DNA of 64,000 bases from Asterella californica (lineage: Eukaryota > Streptophyta > Marchantiopsida > Marchantiales > Aytoniaceae), in NCBI GenBank assembly GCA_036924285.1, contig JAYKYS010000006.1:21736001-21800000 (forward strand), in the 5' to 3' direction. The position numbers and the translations under genes are program-made. Position 1 is the first letter of the stretch. Each line of letters opens with the position of its first letter. Below, piece by piece: positions 33,190 to 44,524 of this stretch. Under the pieces are notes generated by a model, which was not told where the DNA came from, searched no databases, and saw only the letters and a program-made list of their open reading frames with translations.

Positions 33190-36160
33190 TGGAAAAGGTT
33201 TAGAGAATCTGTTTGCAAAACATCTGAATTTTATTGCGTATCGTTTGCAACCATGCGATCAAATTTTGTTATAGTAGAAGTCCTCCCAATAAATAATTTG
33301 TAGTTACTGACGCCACTAGAAGTCTGACATCCATCCAGTTCGTGAGGGACAGAAATATACTACTTCGATCGATGAACTACTTTCTACCGGAATCAAAGTT
33401 CGCATGTACTTGCTCATGAGCATGGTCGCCTGGCCGGACCTGCTCAAACTTGTTACAATGTCTGTTATACGAGCTCTAGTTTGGTTAAAGACTGGCTTTT
33501 TCCAGTCATAACACCCTTCTCAAAACACAATGCGACAGTCCAGCACTCTGTTGTCAAGTATAAGGTTTTACGTTCCTTCACTGACCCACTCTCATATTCA
33601 ACAACGGTGGCAAATCCTAGATTTTTATTATCTTTCTTGCAGTTCGAAGATTATATCATCCCCTTCAATCTATACGGTGTAATCTACCCATGGATTGAAG
33701 ATGAGAACGCTATGGCTTTTGTCATACAAATCACACCTTCATAACGCTCTTACACTCAAAAGCAGACGAGCGTAAAGAGTTAAGCAAAGAACTTCTTAAA
33801 TGGGAAAAATAAAAAAGCCATAATTTATCGAAGGATAACTTCGTATAGAACAGGTATCACTAACGGAAGCCCTTGTGAGTAGAATGTTTCGTCACTAGTA
33901 TTGTTCTCCTCTGAAACTTGAATCATTATTTTGAGTATTAACTTTTTTACTACCAAAACTAACAGCCAAATATGCATCCAGTTGCACTTCTAGGAAAACG
34001 GAAGAACAAGAAAAACATTTAAACAGACAACCAAAATAATCATAGAAAAACATTTAAACAGACAACCAAAATAATCATGGACAATTGGCTGAAAACAGCT
34101 TTCAAAAAGATTTAGTGAAAAATGTAATATACTAAAGTGCACGGTCACGAGAAAAAGTTCGTTCTGCTCGACAGGGTTTGCAAATTGTAACTTGTGTCAA
34201 AGTTCTCTAGATTAGCTTCACTAAGTTCAATGTGCTAAATTTAATAAATAACTAAATTTAAAATCCACTTGATAACTTGATTACAAATGCTCACTTCAAT
34301 TATACAAAATCCATAACTGACTTACGTGAACATAACCTTTTTCTGATATAAAGATCTGTTACTTCTACGAGTAAATATATTTTTAATTTGTAAGTTTAAT
34401 TTGCAACCTACCCCTTCCAAGAAGAAAAGTTAATAAATAAATTAAAACTCTTTGCATATTCCCCTCTTCAGAACTTGGAAGAGATGAATATGCAAGCAAG
34501 ATTCGGGAACAAGTGAAAATAAGTAAAAGAACCCCCATGGTGAAATTTTACGTGCATCAAAGATAACGAGAAGGTATGCCGTAGTGCCATGGCAATCCGG
34601 TCACTCCTTGAGCGCAAATAATTATGATTTATTTTGAAGTTTCACTGGCATCAGATTTTATTGTTTTTCGTTTTGTTCAACATATGAACTTAGTTTGATC
34701 GTTCACTAACAGAGAGCTTCATGATAAGAATTTCATTTCCTTCAATTCTATTTTCTCATTTCACTCTTTCACCTGCAATTATTTAGATATATTCTTGATA
34801 TTCTCATTAACTACAGAATTATTTAAATAATAAAATGCCTTGAGACTACACTAACTTACGTTCTTGAGTTTTCTACGTGGCGTAAGATTATAAACGAGTT
34901 ATCAGTCATAGACTTGAACAAAACCACGCAGACGAAAGAAGCTTCATTTTCTTCCAAGAACGAGGAAACGGACATCTCATGGTGATGAGCGCGTAACAAA
35001 CCCATAAGGCAAGTGGAAAGAGAACCTTAGACGAAGCACTGTAACCACAAAGTTTCTAATATGATGTTCTACATGTCTACCAAATTAATAACAACCAGAT
35101 GCAAGTTTAAATGTAAATGCCAACGATGGTCTACTAGGTGAAGCAAGTTTTCAGTTACTCTCTATCTAATTCAGAATATGGTCACGGAAGCTTTGGGAAG
35201 TCCCATAAATTTAATTCCCAGTCCCATTTTCAGAAATCAGGTTCGCAAACCTAGACACAGAAATTAAACCCACCATCCAATCAAGCTATAACTCAATTAT
35301 AGAGTTAAATTAAATACGGTTTTTAAAGAGTTTGTGTTTTCCAAGTTTGAGAGGTTCTATGAGGGAGGACTGGTTTCCATGTGATACGTTTTCAAGATTG
35401 CTTCTCATATCGGAAGATGCGAACTCTAGTCTAAACCATTCGAAAATTCATTCCATAAACTGAAGATCGTCTCCATATAATGTAACCGACATAAACCATA
35501 AACTACGTACATTTGATGAATATTCTTGTCTTGGGTAACCTATCACAGTACAACTTCAATGTTCAAATACTATCAAAAAGAGACCATGAAATGTTCTATT
35601 CTCGAACTATGTTCTCCCTTACAACATACACTGTCAGTGACACACGTGATTATATGTCAATGCTCAAGATAAGACGATAAAGCATTAGTTCTTAACTAAT
35701 CTTCTCAGTATATGGTGGCAATGAATCCCATATCAAACTACTGACATTTTGCAACTACTTTTTATCACTTCCATTGGCCACAGTTTCCAGCAAAGTCTCC
35801 ATGCGAACTACAGTCTACCGTGCCTAAGTGCAAGACTTCGCGAGTAACATTTTGCCTTGTACTAAACCAGGTTTCTCATTCACAGGTTAGTGCAAACTTG
35901 CATTTGTGGAAACGAATTGGTCTTTCTCAAAACCATTTGTTCTATAAATATGTGCAAAGTTTGCACTTATCAAGGTTTTAACACTTCGGATCCATCGATA
36001 AGTGCAAATGTTTACTATATAAGTGAATACACCTCACCACTGCAATGCTACAATTATCGAGTGTATGTACTTAACATAGTTTGTCTGTAGGTCTCTGGTG
36101 ACGGAAGCAATTGCATTCAACCATGTAAATCTTGCACTCGTACAGGGGATTGCAATTTCA
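33190..36160. other. Gene-poor AT-rich spacer between the duplicated segments
   Basis: No gene was recognised. It holds a 35-bp unit repeated twice at 34010-34079, an exact 13-nt loxP-arm-like string at 33836-33848, and a strong hairpin of the recurring family at 34452-34495 (TTGCATATTC arm and GAATATGCAA arm). ORFs are short and unremarkable. Confidence 0.5.
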
Positions 36161-36929
36161 CGACGGCACATAGGCAGGTTCAGCTGTACCGCATCTCGCA
36201 GCGCGCAGTCGTCAAAGGGAGAGATTAAGAGCTACATGTTGTGTCATGGTGTTATGATGATCCTTATTCTCAATAGGTATTAACCCTGTTTTCTTCGACC
36301 TTTGTATAGTTGAATCCTCACTACGAAGAATAAAACAGAGCAGCAGTATATACAGTGAGTCCGGTGCTTCTATAGCAAAACTAGTACTTCTAGTAAAAGA
36401 CTGACATGAATTTACTGATAGTCGAAGACCGTGAGATCATAATTTGCAAGTGATATACAAAGAACGTTTCAAATCACAGCTTCGTCAGGTGATTCAGGCG
36501 ACTGAGGCCCCAGACACGTAAAAGGACAAAAGCCACGGAAAACTCCAGAGCAAGAAGATGGAACAAGCCTCACTATGAAACGTAAAGGAAGGAGGCCAAC
36601 CTGGATGAATGGAACGGGATAATGCAGCTCCTCTTCCAATAGAGAAAGGTCTGCGTCCATGCTCCCCTCTTTCCACGAACCACATTCCAAACTCAAAATC
36701 CCTTCACCGCTTCGACGTAACCGTTCTCGCCTGTTGTGGTTTGATTCGGCTCTGAGTCAGAGTTTTTCATGATCACTCATCACTAGATTCCGGACACTCA
36801 CAAGCGTTCGAGATTTACCATGTTGCATCGATCGCAGCGCGCCGTCTCTTTTGACCAGGACGAGAACCTGACAAACAAGTCGCTTCAAAGCACTTCAACA
36901 CACTTTCATATCGATCTCTCGGGATCTCC

Positions 36930-36976
36930 ACCCGCATAAAGCTTCACTCTCTAGCGGAGTGAAGCTTTATGCGGGT
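36930..36976. repeat. Perfect 20-bp inverted repeat, 7-nt loop
   Basis: The left arm 36930-36949 (ACCCGCATAAAGCTTCACTC) is the exact reverse complement of the right arm 36957-36976. The right arm is mostly conserved in copy A near 32455-32478, but the left arm is absent there. It therefore arose in copy B, or was lost from copy A. Confidence 0.9.
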
Positions 36977-37140
36977 CGTATACAGCGTTATATGACTCCT
37001 GCTTGGAACCAAGCCAGTCAACATGTTGCAATGGAAGAAACACCAGACTATGGTCCATGGAGTTGGATGAATGAAGTAAATTACGCGTAATGATAAAAGC
37101 TATTCCTCACAGAATTCAAATTTGGAGGGCAGTTTGTCAG

Positions 37141-37148
37141 TATTTAAG
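37141..37148 (+). promoter_or_regulatory. TATA-like box upstream of small ORF B
   Basis: TATTTAAG is conserved with copy A (32623-32630) and lies 171 bp before the ATG at 37312. Confidence 0.4.
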
Positions 37149-37311
37149 GAGTGGCATCTGCCGTGACTGAACATTCAGTAACATAAGAAGCGCAAAGATT
37201 CTACCCATACCCTCTCGCCTCATAAACCATTGCTCCACAACTCCCAAAAAGCGCAGATCTCGTCTCTGAAGTATAACTGAGACACTCGGGAGTTTCGAAA
37301 TCTAGCAAGTA

Positions 37312-37536
37312 ATGGCTGCTTACAATGATGTTCTCGGAGATGACGACTGTCCTCCGTGGCTCACCGCATCTCAAGAGTCTGCAAATGACACTCTCCTCAG
37401 AGTGCCTTGTGTCGTAGTTGCAGACAGAGTACTTGTGACGGAAGGGTCATATATGATATATGGCACAAACAAAGTTCCTCCTGGAGAAGATGGCCCGGAA
37501 TTGACTGGAATAGGCTACGCCCGTCATCGAGGCTGA
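37312..37536 (+). CDS. Hypothetical 74-residue protein, copy B
   Basis: This is the paralogue of the ORF at 32802, with the same length and no gaps. It starts MAAYNDVLGDDDCPPWLTAS and ends GYARHRG. The segment DRVLVTEGSYMIYGT is identical in both. Substitutions are spread over all codon positions, so coding status is unproven. The ATG has G at -3 and G at +4 and is the first ATG after its TATA-like box. No family is recognised. Confidence 0.35.
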   Translation: MAAYNDVLGDDDCPPWLTASQESANDTLLRVPCVVVADRVLVTEGSYMIYGTNKVPPGEDGPELTGIGYARHRG

Positions 37537-37680
37537 GAAGTGTACGAGAAATCGAAGGTAGTTATACATGAGGATCATGACTGGCAAGTGCAAGAGCTAA
37601 GCGGATGAATTTGAAGGTCCAAAAACAGCTTCCAGTTACGAAAACGCATACGAAGCGGAGACACGGAAAACCATCCGCAG

Positions 37681-38888
37681 CCAGAATCTTGATTTGACAT
37701 TTATGGAGATTGATGCAGGAACCATAATGGCTTGCGCGATCGCAAGCCAGCAAAATCAGACATGCAGCTGCAAAGCTCTTCCAGATCAATTCAAAAATCA
37801 ACGTGATGGCTGTCCCCCGGCAAGTCACTGTCCGATCGTGCTCATGGAAAGAGAACTCTGGGAAGTTTACTTCCAGGGAAATCATCTGTCGTTGCTGCCA
37901 GGTAGGATCTAAGGAGAATCTCTCCCACGACTTCGGAAGAGACGAAGCTTCATGACTGCAGTTTCTCCCTAACGTTGAACAATTGATATCCATCTTACTG
38001 TGAAGTCCATGGCTTGTTTTCGACATATTCCAGGCGCCAGCTCGATGATAACTTGACTGGTAATTATAGGACCACATCTCATCACTTTCTCCATCTGCAA
38101 ACATATGAGCCTAACGAGGTCCAAGACAATTCAACTGTCCGGAAGACACAAGGGACGCTCGGACGGGACGTAGTAAATCCTCATACTGGGAACTTGCAAC
38201 ACGGGAATTCTCGTGTACAACTGACGATGGAGACACAAGGATTTCACCCTGATTGATCCCGTGTAGGAGGAATTCATCCGCTCACATGCAGGCACTCTTA
38301 GACTTTTTCATATTACAGAGACGCGCGGTGTGAAGAACTTAAGATACTGTGCTATGACCACCTAGGAATCCATAACTAGGGAGTTCAGAATTATTACACC
38401 GTTACTACGTTTAAAACTACTTTGCAAGAGTACAACGACATACGAATCTACCTTATAGAATGGAATGGAGGTTACGTATTTTTTGGTATAAACCGGAATC
38501 AGTACTTCTGGTGAGTTCTGTTTTCCGCCACTGTGTATTACTGTCAAAGCTCTGACGGCACAGTGTCCATGGATTCAGTTGGACACAGCATTTTGATGTC
38601 GCTTTACTATGTCTTGCAGTACTCTGTTTTAGCTAGACGGTTGTTTTAGCAGGTGACACTCCATTGATGCTAGGTATTTGGGGCTACGTGTTTGCGATTT
38701 ATCCGGATCCGTATTTTAGCGAGTTGCATGGTTCTTGTTACATAAACTTCCGAAGGTCTTGATTCGTCTGATAAACCACTCCCTTTAGTGGTTTATTTAG
38801 TGCGTAAAATCTAACTGGACTATCATTACCGGTATCCATGGGAGTGACATTCTCCAGAAAGTACTTATCGTCTTCAGTTACAATACAA
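37681..38888. other. Spacer with unassigned ORFs
   Basis: A minus-strand ORF at 37562-38104 (180 codons) is the longest in this stretch. It runs into copy B of the duplication, where the corresponding copy A sequence is frameshifted, so conserved coding is unlikely. Nothing else was recognised. Confidence 0.35.
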
Positions 38889-38891
38889 TAA

Positions 38892-39219
38892 GGGTGTTAA
38901 TGTTGAAACATTCCGGAAGATTTTTGACGCATGGAGAGTAAGTTATCAGGCATTTGCAGGTGATTCTTGTGGGCACCCGTGGAGGTTTTCATTCAATATT
39001 CATTTGTTTCATCGTTTGTTCTTGCTCTAAGGAAATCTACTACACAATGTAATTATTCCAGGTGTTAAGGGTGAAAATAATAAATAATGAGAGTAGTGTC
39101 AACTCATAAAGATTACCTTAAACAATCCCCGATTCATCACCAAGCTAACCATTGAGAAGTTATGACATTTTCTTTCTCGGCCGTCGAAGAATATTAGTTC
39201 TTTTTTACTTTGACACCTC
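38892..39219. mobile_element. Small TIR element (MITE), GGGTGT family
   Basis: The left end GGGTGTTAATGTT and right end ACTTTGACACCTC are imperfect inverted repeats. TAA flanks both sides (38889-38891 and 39220-39222). The 328-bp size, TAA duplication and GGGTGT termini fit a PIF/Harbinger-type (Tourist-like) MITE. No coding capacity. Confidence 0.55.
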
Positions 39220-39222
39220 TAA

Positions 39223-40026
39223 TAACGACAAGGCTACCCGCAACCACTAAGTTTCGCATCATGACCGAAGATGTATCTAAGGGGCATCTCGGACTTTTCC
39301 AATAGAGTATCCCTCGCTTCCGACTCCTTAAACCCCCAGTTCTAGTACAAAGGCTCCGAGTCACCCATAGCTAGTTCATTAGTTTGTACACAGTTCGGAA
39401 TCATTGTCGGACAGAGTTTTTGAGCAACAGTGCAACGACAGAAAGCCACTTCAGTGATCAGTTTGTGTTGAGTGAGATATCAAAATGACCGGGAGGAAGA
39501 GGTCTTTCTTTTCTGCCAAGGTAGAGCTTCTCTCAATGAGGGCTCTGCCTCTAACCAGTAATCGGATTCGTCTAGCGTATACTGGTCCATGTGAGCATCT
39601 TTGAGTATTCTCAGTTTTAATTTGAATTGATTGAACCGGACAGAGCAGAACTTCTGGGCAGAAGGCCGTACTGAACTCGCTTGCCACATGGCTTTTGCAC
39701 AGTACGACAATCTTAGCATCTGAATGATACTGTAGAATATGTTCTACAAACAAAAGATGATAGATTGCACAAGTGTTATCTCGTGAGCTTTTCATATGAG
39801 AAAATATACACATCGAGCTCGCCAGCACAGACACAGTTGAAGGTCGAGGTCTCGAACAAAGACACACGAGAAACTCTTCCGAGTGCAATTTCCACTAGTA
39901 TTTTTGAACTGAAATTCCAAGACCTTTTGTTCTCAGCTCTGCCTGTGAAGGTCCGCAATGCCTAGACTTCTCATAGCAAAATATCCCAACGATATGATAA
40001 ATTATCATCAATAACGTGCACCAAAT
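39223..40026. other. Spacer with two overlapping minus-strand ORFs
   Basis: ORFs of 145 codons (39451-39888) and 79 codons (39480-39719) overlap in different minus frames, so at most one could be real. The shorter ends in a protein-like stretch (YTLDESDYWLEAEPSLREAL). No family is recognised. Confidence 0.3.
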
Positions 40027-40395
40027 ATGGTGCACTCAATTCGTCTTTTCGAGGAATGTCTTACACGCTACTACTGTTTGAAAGAGGCTCTGCAAAGTAC
40101 TCACATTGATACACACCATTTTTTGTTTGATGTTGCGGATCTACGGTCAACTCTCTTAAAAAACAAAGGTCTACTAGACAAGCAGCGCCTTTGGATAGCA
40201 TGGAACAGGCATCCAAAGGGCTATGGTAGCCCTTTGGATGTTGACAATGAAATTATGGCTGAACTTGGAGTAGATGTGACTATAGAACTTGACACAGAAG
40301 GTGAACTCGAAGGTCTTCTTGGGCAATCAATTCCAGATTCTCAAGTTTCTCCTACAAACAACATCCCTATCATCGACATGATGCATGCTGCATAG
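40027..40395 (+). CDS. Hypothetical 122-residue ORF
   Basis: The ORF runs from ATG to TAG and encodes a mixed polar/hydrophobic sequence with a protein-like middle (LLDKQRLWIAWNRHPKGYG) and a C-terminal acidic segment (VTIELDTEGELEGLLG). No domain is recognised. A perfect 14-bp inverted repeat (40210-40223 with 40227-40240, 3-nt loop) lies inside the frame. It may be an exon remnant, a captured fragment or chance. Confidence 0.3.
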   Translation: MVHSIRLFEECLTRYYCLKEALQSTHIDTHHFLFDVADLRSTLLKNKGLLDKQRLWIAWNRHPKGYGSPLDVDNEIMAELGVDVTIELDTEGELEGLLGQSIPDSQVSPTNNIPIIDMMHAA

Positions 40396-43300
40396 ACATG
40401 CTTGCTGAAACGTTCGGTTATGTAACCCACAAGGTGTTGGCTTGACAGTGAGGCAAGAGAAACCTTCCTGGCAAGTGGAGTGTGATCTATGAACAGCACT
40501 GACAATCTACGAATAGCACTGAAATCTTTGACTGAGAGCGAGAGAAAGCTTTTCATTTCGGATCACCCACAGCTCATACAATGGTACTCGAGTACGTAAA
40601 AGTAGATGAGTAGTGAGTGATAGCGGAGGTTTTCATGGTTTTAGAAAGGAGGTACTTATGTGAATGTGAGTCAGCTCATGGAGACCCGTGCCTTGCAGGT
40701 TCTGAGAAGGTTTTGCAGTGTTGGCCGTGTAGGTTTTGCAGCTCACTGGAACTTCCGTTATAACTAGTCAGTCTCTCGAACTTCCGTTTTGCAGTCTTCG
40801 ACTTGTAGCCCACAGTGGGGTTTTCCTACTTGTATGTTAGTTTGTCTTCCTCAGTAGTAAACTTGGGGACAAGCTGAAACAGAATTGAGGGTCAAGTGGT
40901 TTGAGCAGAATACGGTATTCGATCGAACAACAACAGTTCACATAGTCAAAGCAAGCTATGGGGACTACAGTAGATAGGAACTTACACTGTCATGATGGAT
41001 ATCTGGCACCAAAACGAACTGTAACAGTTATGTTCCAGCGGACAGCTAGAAAGAGACCCCTCCCTCTCAAAGTTGGTTGGCACATAATCTGACCAGCCTA
41101 CTAAACGATTCAGCGCGGCATTGGCCTTGACTCACGACTTCAGTAAGCCACTACGAACAAGACATCCGACTGACTACAGTAGTAGTCTAGATTCCCTTTT
41201 CTGATGAATCTGATCGCTATCCTCAGAACAAATGCATGTAACCTTGCTTTAATGAAAGACTACCGAACGCACATTTCTGCGAACACATTTACCTGTGGAC
41301 ATAGAGATATCAGAATCTGATTTTTGTTCCGCGTCCAGTGCAAAAGTTTCTGTCAAGGCTGTCAGTCTGTACTATCAGTAAAGCTGACCCTCATCGAGAA
41401 TATCCACCCTACCCCTCTCTTTGAAAGTACCTACCTAAGCAGTATCTCTGGTTGCTTTCTCGAGCTCGTTCTCGGAGTCAGCTACATACTGCTTTTGCTC
41501 CCTTGATCATCTGATTGCCTGGTTTTGTGCCCTGGAAAATATCCGTTCACTATCGACTGTCTGAACTCGCGATTTTCAAACCACCGATCTTACTGACAAC
41601 ATCGCTATCAGAAGGTCAGAATATACCACCTGAAATTTAACGAGTGTGCTGATGTATTTCTTCCGATTTGCTGTGTACATAGCTACTCAGTTAAGTAGTG
41701 ATAAATCACTCGAACAAGTACTGTTGAATTTCCGTCTGACTCTAGGGAAAGACAGTCGAATTTAACCGGTCTTCATATATGTAACGAAACTTTGGCGGCT
41801 ATATTACCGTCCAAATCAGTATGTCTGTAAATTCAAAAAATCTCACGGAAAGGTCTCCAAAGAACCGCGGTACTAGAGATGTGATTACTGTAATCTGCAA
41901 GTGTGGTTAGAATCCAGTAAGTATGTGGGACTATGAAGTACTAGAGTTAGTCGTTTCATTACTGGAGACATCTGCTGCCTCTTTATACGAACGCAAAAGT
42001 GTCCGATGTGAATGAGAATGTCTGAAATTCACTTCCGAATATGAGAGATTCACTGAGCGGCCTATTTCCGGCACCGCAATGCCGTGCGCGGATGCGGCGG
42101 CAACCCGCTGCCTCCTTACGCTGATCGTTTATCTCCGCGAGGCAGATTGTTTGAATGGTTGTGCACAGTTACTTATACAACAGACCACAGTTGGTATCAT
42201 CGTACTGTAGATATTCCAGTTTAGACATTGTCGACTGTCACCGTGTAACGAGAACAGGATAGCTACAGTGAAGGAGCAACAACTACGTTGTAAGCTTCAA
42301 ATGGTCGAATCTTCCGCCGTCAATTCGAGCATGGACTGCTGTGGAGGTCTAGACTGAGGCCAGGTTTCCGTCGATGTACCTCTTCCCGGTTTTCGGCACT
42401 GTCCGGCACTGCCTTCCTTCAGACAGTTCCAGTAGTGTTGCCAGTCTGTTGGTCTAGGTCTTGGGAGTCAAGTGTACCGCAATAGCTAAACATAAGAAAG
42501 ACTTTCGCATGATGCGTCAATGCGTCACACAGCCTAAACACATCGTAATTATAATAAGAGGACAATTTTTGTCAGCCTTTACGAAAGTGACTCCATCCAC
42601 CGTCCGTGTTTATACTAACAAGCAAACGCGTAACCATTTCGCCAGTAGCCGTGGAGTCGAGTCTTTCTTAGAAACTCAAGAGAGAGAGATATATATATAT
42701 ATATAATATTTATATATTTATATATTCATCTCTTTCAAGATAGAAGAGTCATGTTGTATACATATTTCTCAAGAGTGCTCCGTTTATGAAAGAAAGAGCA
42801 ACTGCGTTCGGGCAGCAGAAAAATAATGAGTATAGTCTCGCGTTTTAAACAAACGTTTTAAATTCAAACGTTCCCTTCGTTTAGGTATTCCGGTAGCGTA
42901 AATGAACTACATCAGAGCACCCTGCATATTCACCTCCTCCGTTGAAATATATGCAAGGGTTTAATTTATTATCTAAATTAATATAGAATAGTCACTGGAT
43001 CTCGTACTTGTAGCAGCACGGTGGTCTGCTACGCCTTATGGGTTATATTTTGGTTTTCAACATCAGTCTCCTCGGTTCACTTTAACATTTATCAATTATT
43101 TTATTCATTCTGTATTTTAGTTTATTCTAAATTTATTGTATAATATTTACTGATAATATAAATTGATCCTAATACGAACTAATATTAATCATCTCAACAA
43201 AAATTGTTTTTACCTGAATCAAGAATGTATTCTAGCCATGACGAGAATCAATTTACATCAAGAGTTCTGTCACTATCTTTCTACTTGTTTTTTTGCTTAT

Positions 43301-44340
43301 CTTTGCTCTCATATTCAAAAAATATGCACAAATTCGCTAATGCAGAAAACTGTTAAATCTTACCGATAAAATAAAAACCTGCATTGATTACAAAGTTCAC
43401 CTTGACTGCCTGTTTTGACCCGTCTAACATGAAACGAACGGTATGAGGAAGTGTTCAATCATCAACCATTCATTTGTCTAAACGAACGGTCTCTTTTGCT
43501 ATGTTACTAAAGTTCATATATCGGAAAATTCTAATCGGGAAGAATCTAACAGGTATAGAAGGACTACAAAGTGTTTTGCTTACCATCACGAAGTTACACT
43601 TTAAGTTCCACGAGCCTGTATGTACACAAAAGCCCTCGCAGGCATCTACGATGGAACCTGGATAAACGTTATGGCAAAAGAAGTAACACTAAACATTGTA
43701 ACCATCTAAGTGTTATAACATTATAACCAAAACATAATTCAATCTAATAACATAATAACCACACCAGAATAAACCAAACCTACAGTACAATACACGATGA
43801 GTGAAAGTCCAAAGATGTTTTAAATTCAACAACGGAGTGAAAAGTTTCATAACTTCCAACACATTAATATGTAATCACTGTATTATCAACTGGTACTTAG
43901 CTGGTTGTTCTATAGTGTTCATCGTGCATTACATTAATTATTGTCAATTACAAATCTGTCCGGTTAGATAACATAATCTAGATATATTAATAAAAGAATA
44001 TACCCAACCCATACAAATAACAAGATCTCGAATATATGTTTTACAGAGTTCCAAGTTTAACAATTAAAATTATAACACTTCACCACGTAACGTTTATCCA
44101 GGGGAGACTGTACCGTATTAGAATCCGGGTTTAGACTTACTGTAGTACAGTAGATAGAGGTTAGGGAATGCTCGTTCTAAGCTTTCCAATCGGACCAAAC
44201 ATGTCTAAAATGGATGAATATTTGTTCACTAAAAAATCTTTGACTTCATGTAATTTAGAGTTTTTGATATTTTTTATGAATTTGATGCATCCTAAAGTGA
44301 AACAGACCATCTACTTCGAGTCTCGATATAATTCTCTCTA
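40396..44340. other. Gene-free spacer with simple repeats and hairpins
   Basis: No gene was recognised. It contains an AG/AT microsatellite (42680-42705) and a hairpin of the CACCTCCTCC/ATATGCA family at 42918-42960. Near 43030 the reverse complement of the AACCCATAAGGC motif appears; the same motif occurs near 7896, 34998 and 52157. Small ORFs are unconvincing. Confidence 0.45.
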
Positions 44341-44344
44341 AACC

Positions 44345-44521
44345 GCTAGCTATGTAGGCTGCACTCACGACCCTCGTTTGGGTTAGAGTGATATGACCAT
44401 CGGACTAGTCGTACACTGAGCGATGAAAGTGATGCAATTTTGGTTTTGACGTTGAGTTACGTTTGCAGCTACGTAGACTACACTTACAACTCTCATTTGT
44501 GTTAGAGTGATCTGATCATCC
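44345..44521. repeat. Diverged tandem duplication, about 120-bp period
   Basis: 44345-44401 and 44465-44520 share GCTA(C/T)GTAG, CTGATC-type and GTTAGAGTGAT blocks in the same order at about 80% identity by eye. The sequence between them is unique. Function unknown. Confidence 0.6.
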
Positions 44522-44524
44522 TTT

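Larger units (their letters stand above)
36165..37680 (+). repeat. Segmental duplication, copy B
   Basis: This is the second copy of the segment at 31690-33180, same orientation. Relative to copy A it has several indels, including an inserted stretch that creates a perfect 20-bp inverted repeat at 36930-36976. It carries the small ORF at 37312-37536. Confidence 0.85.
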
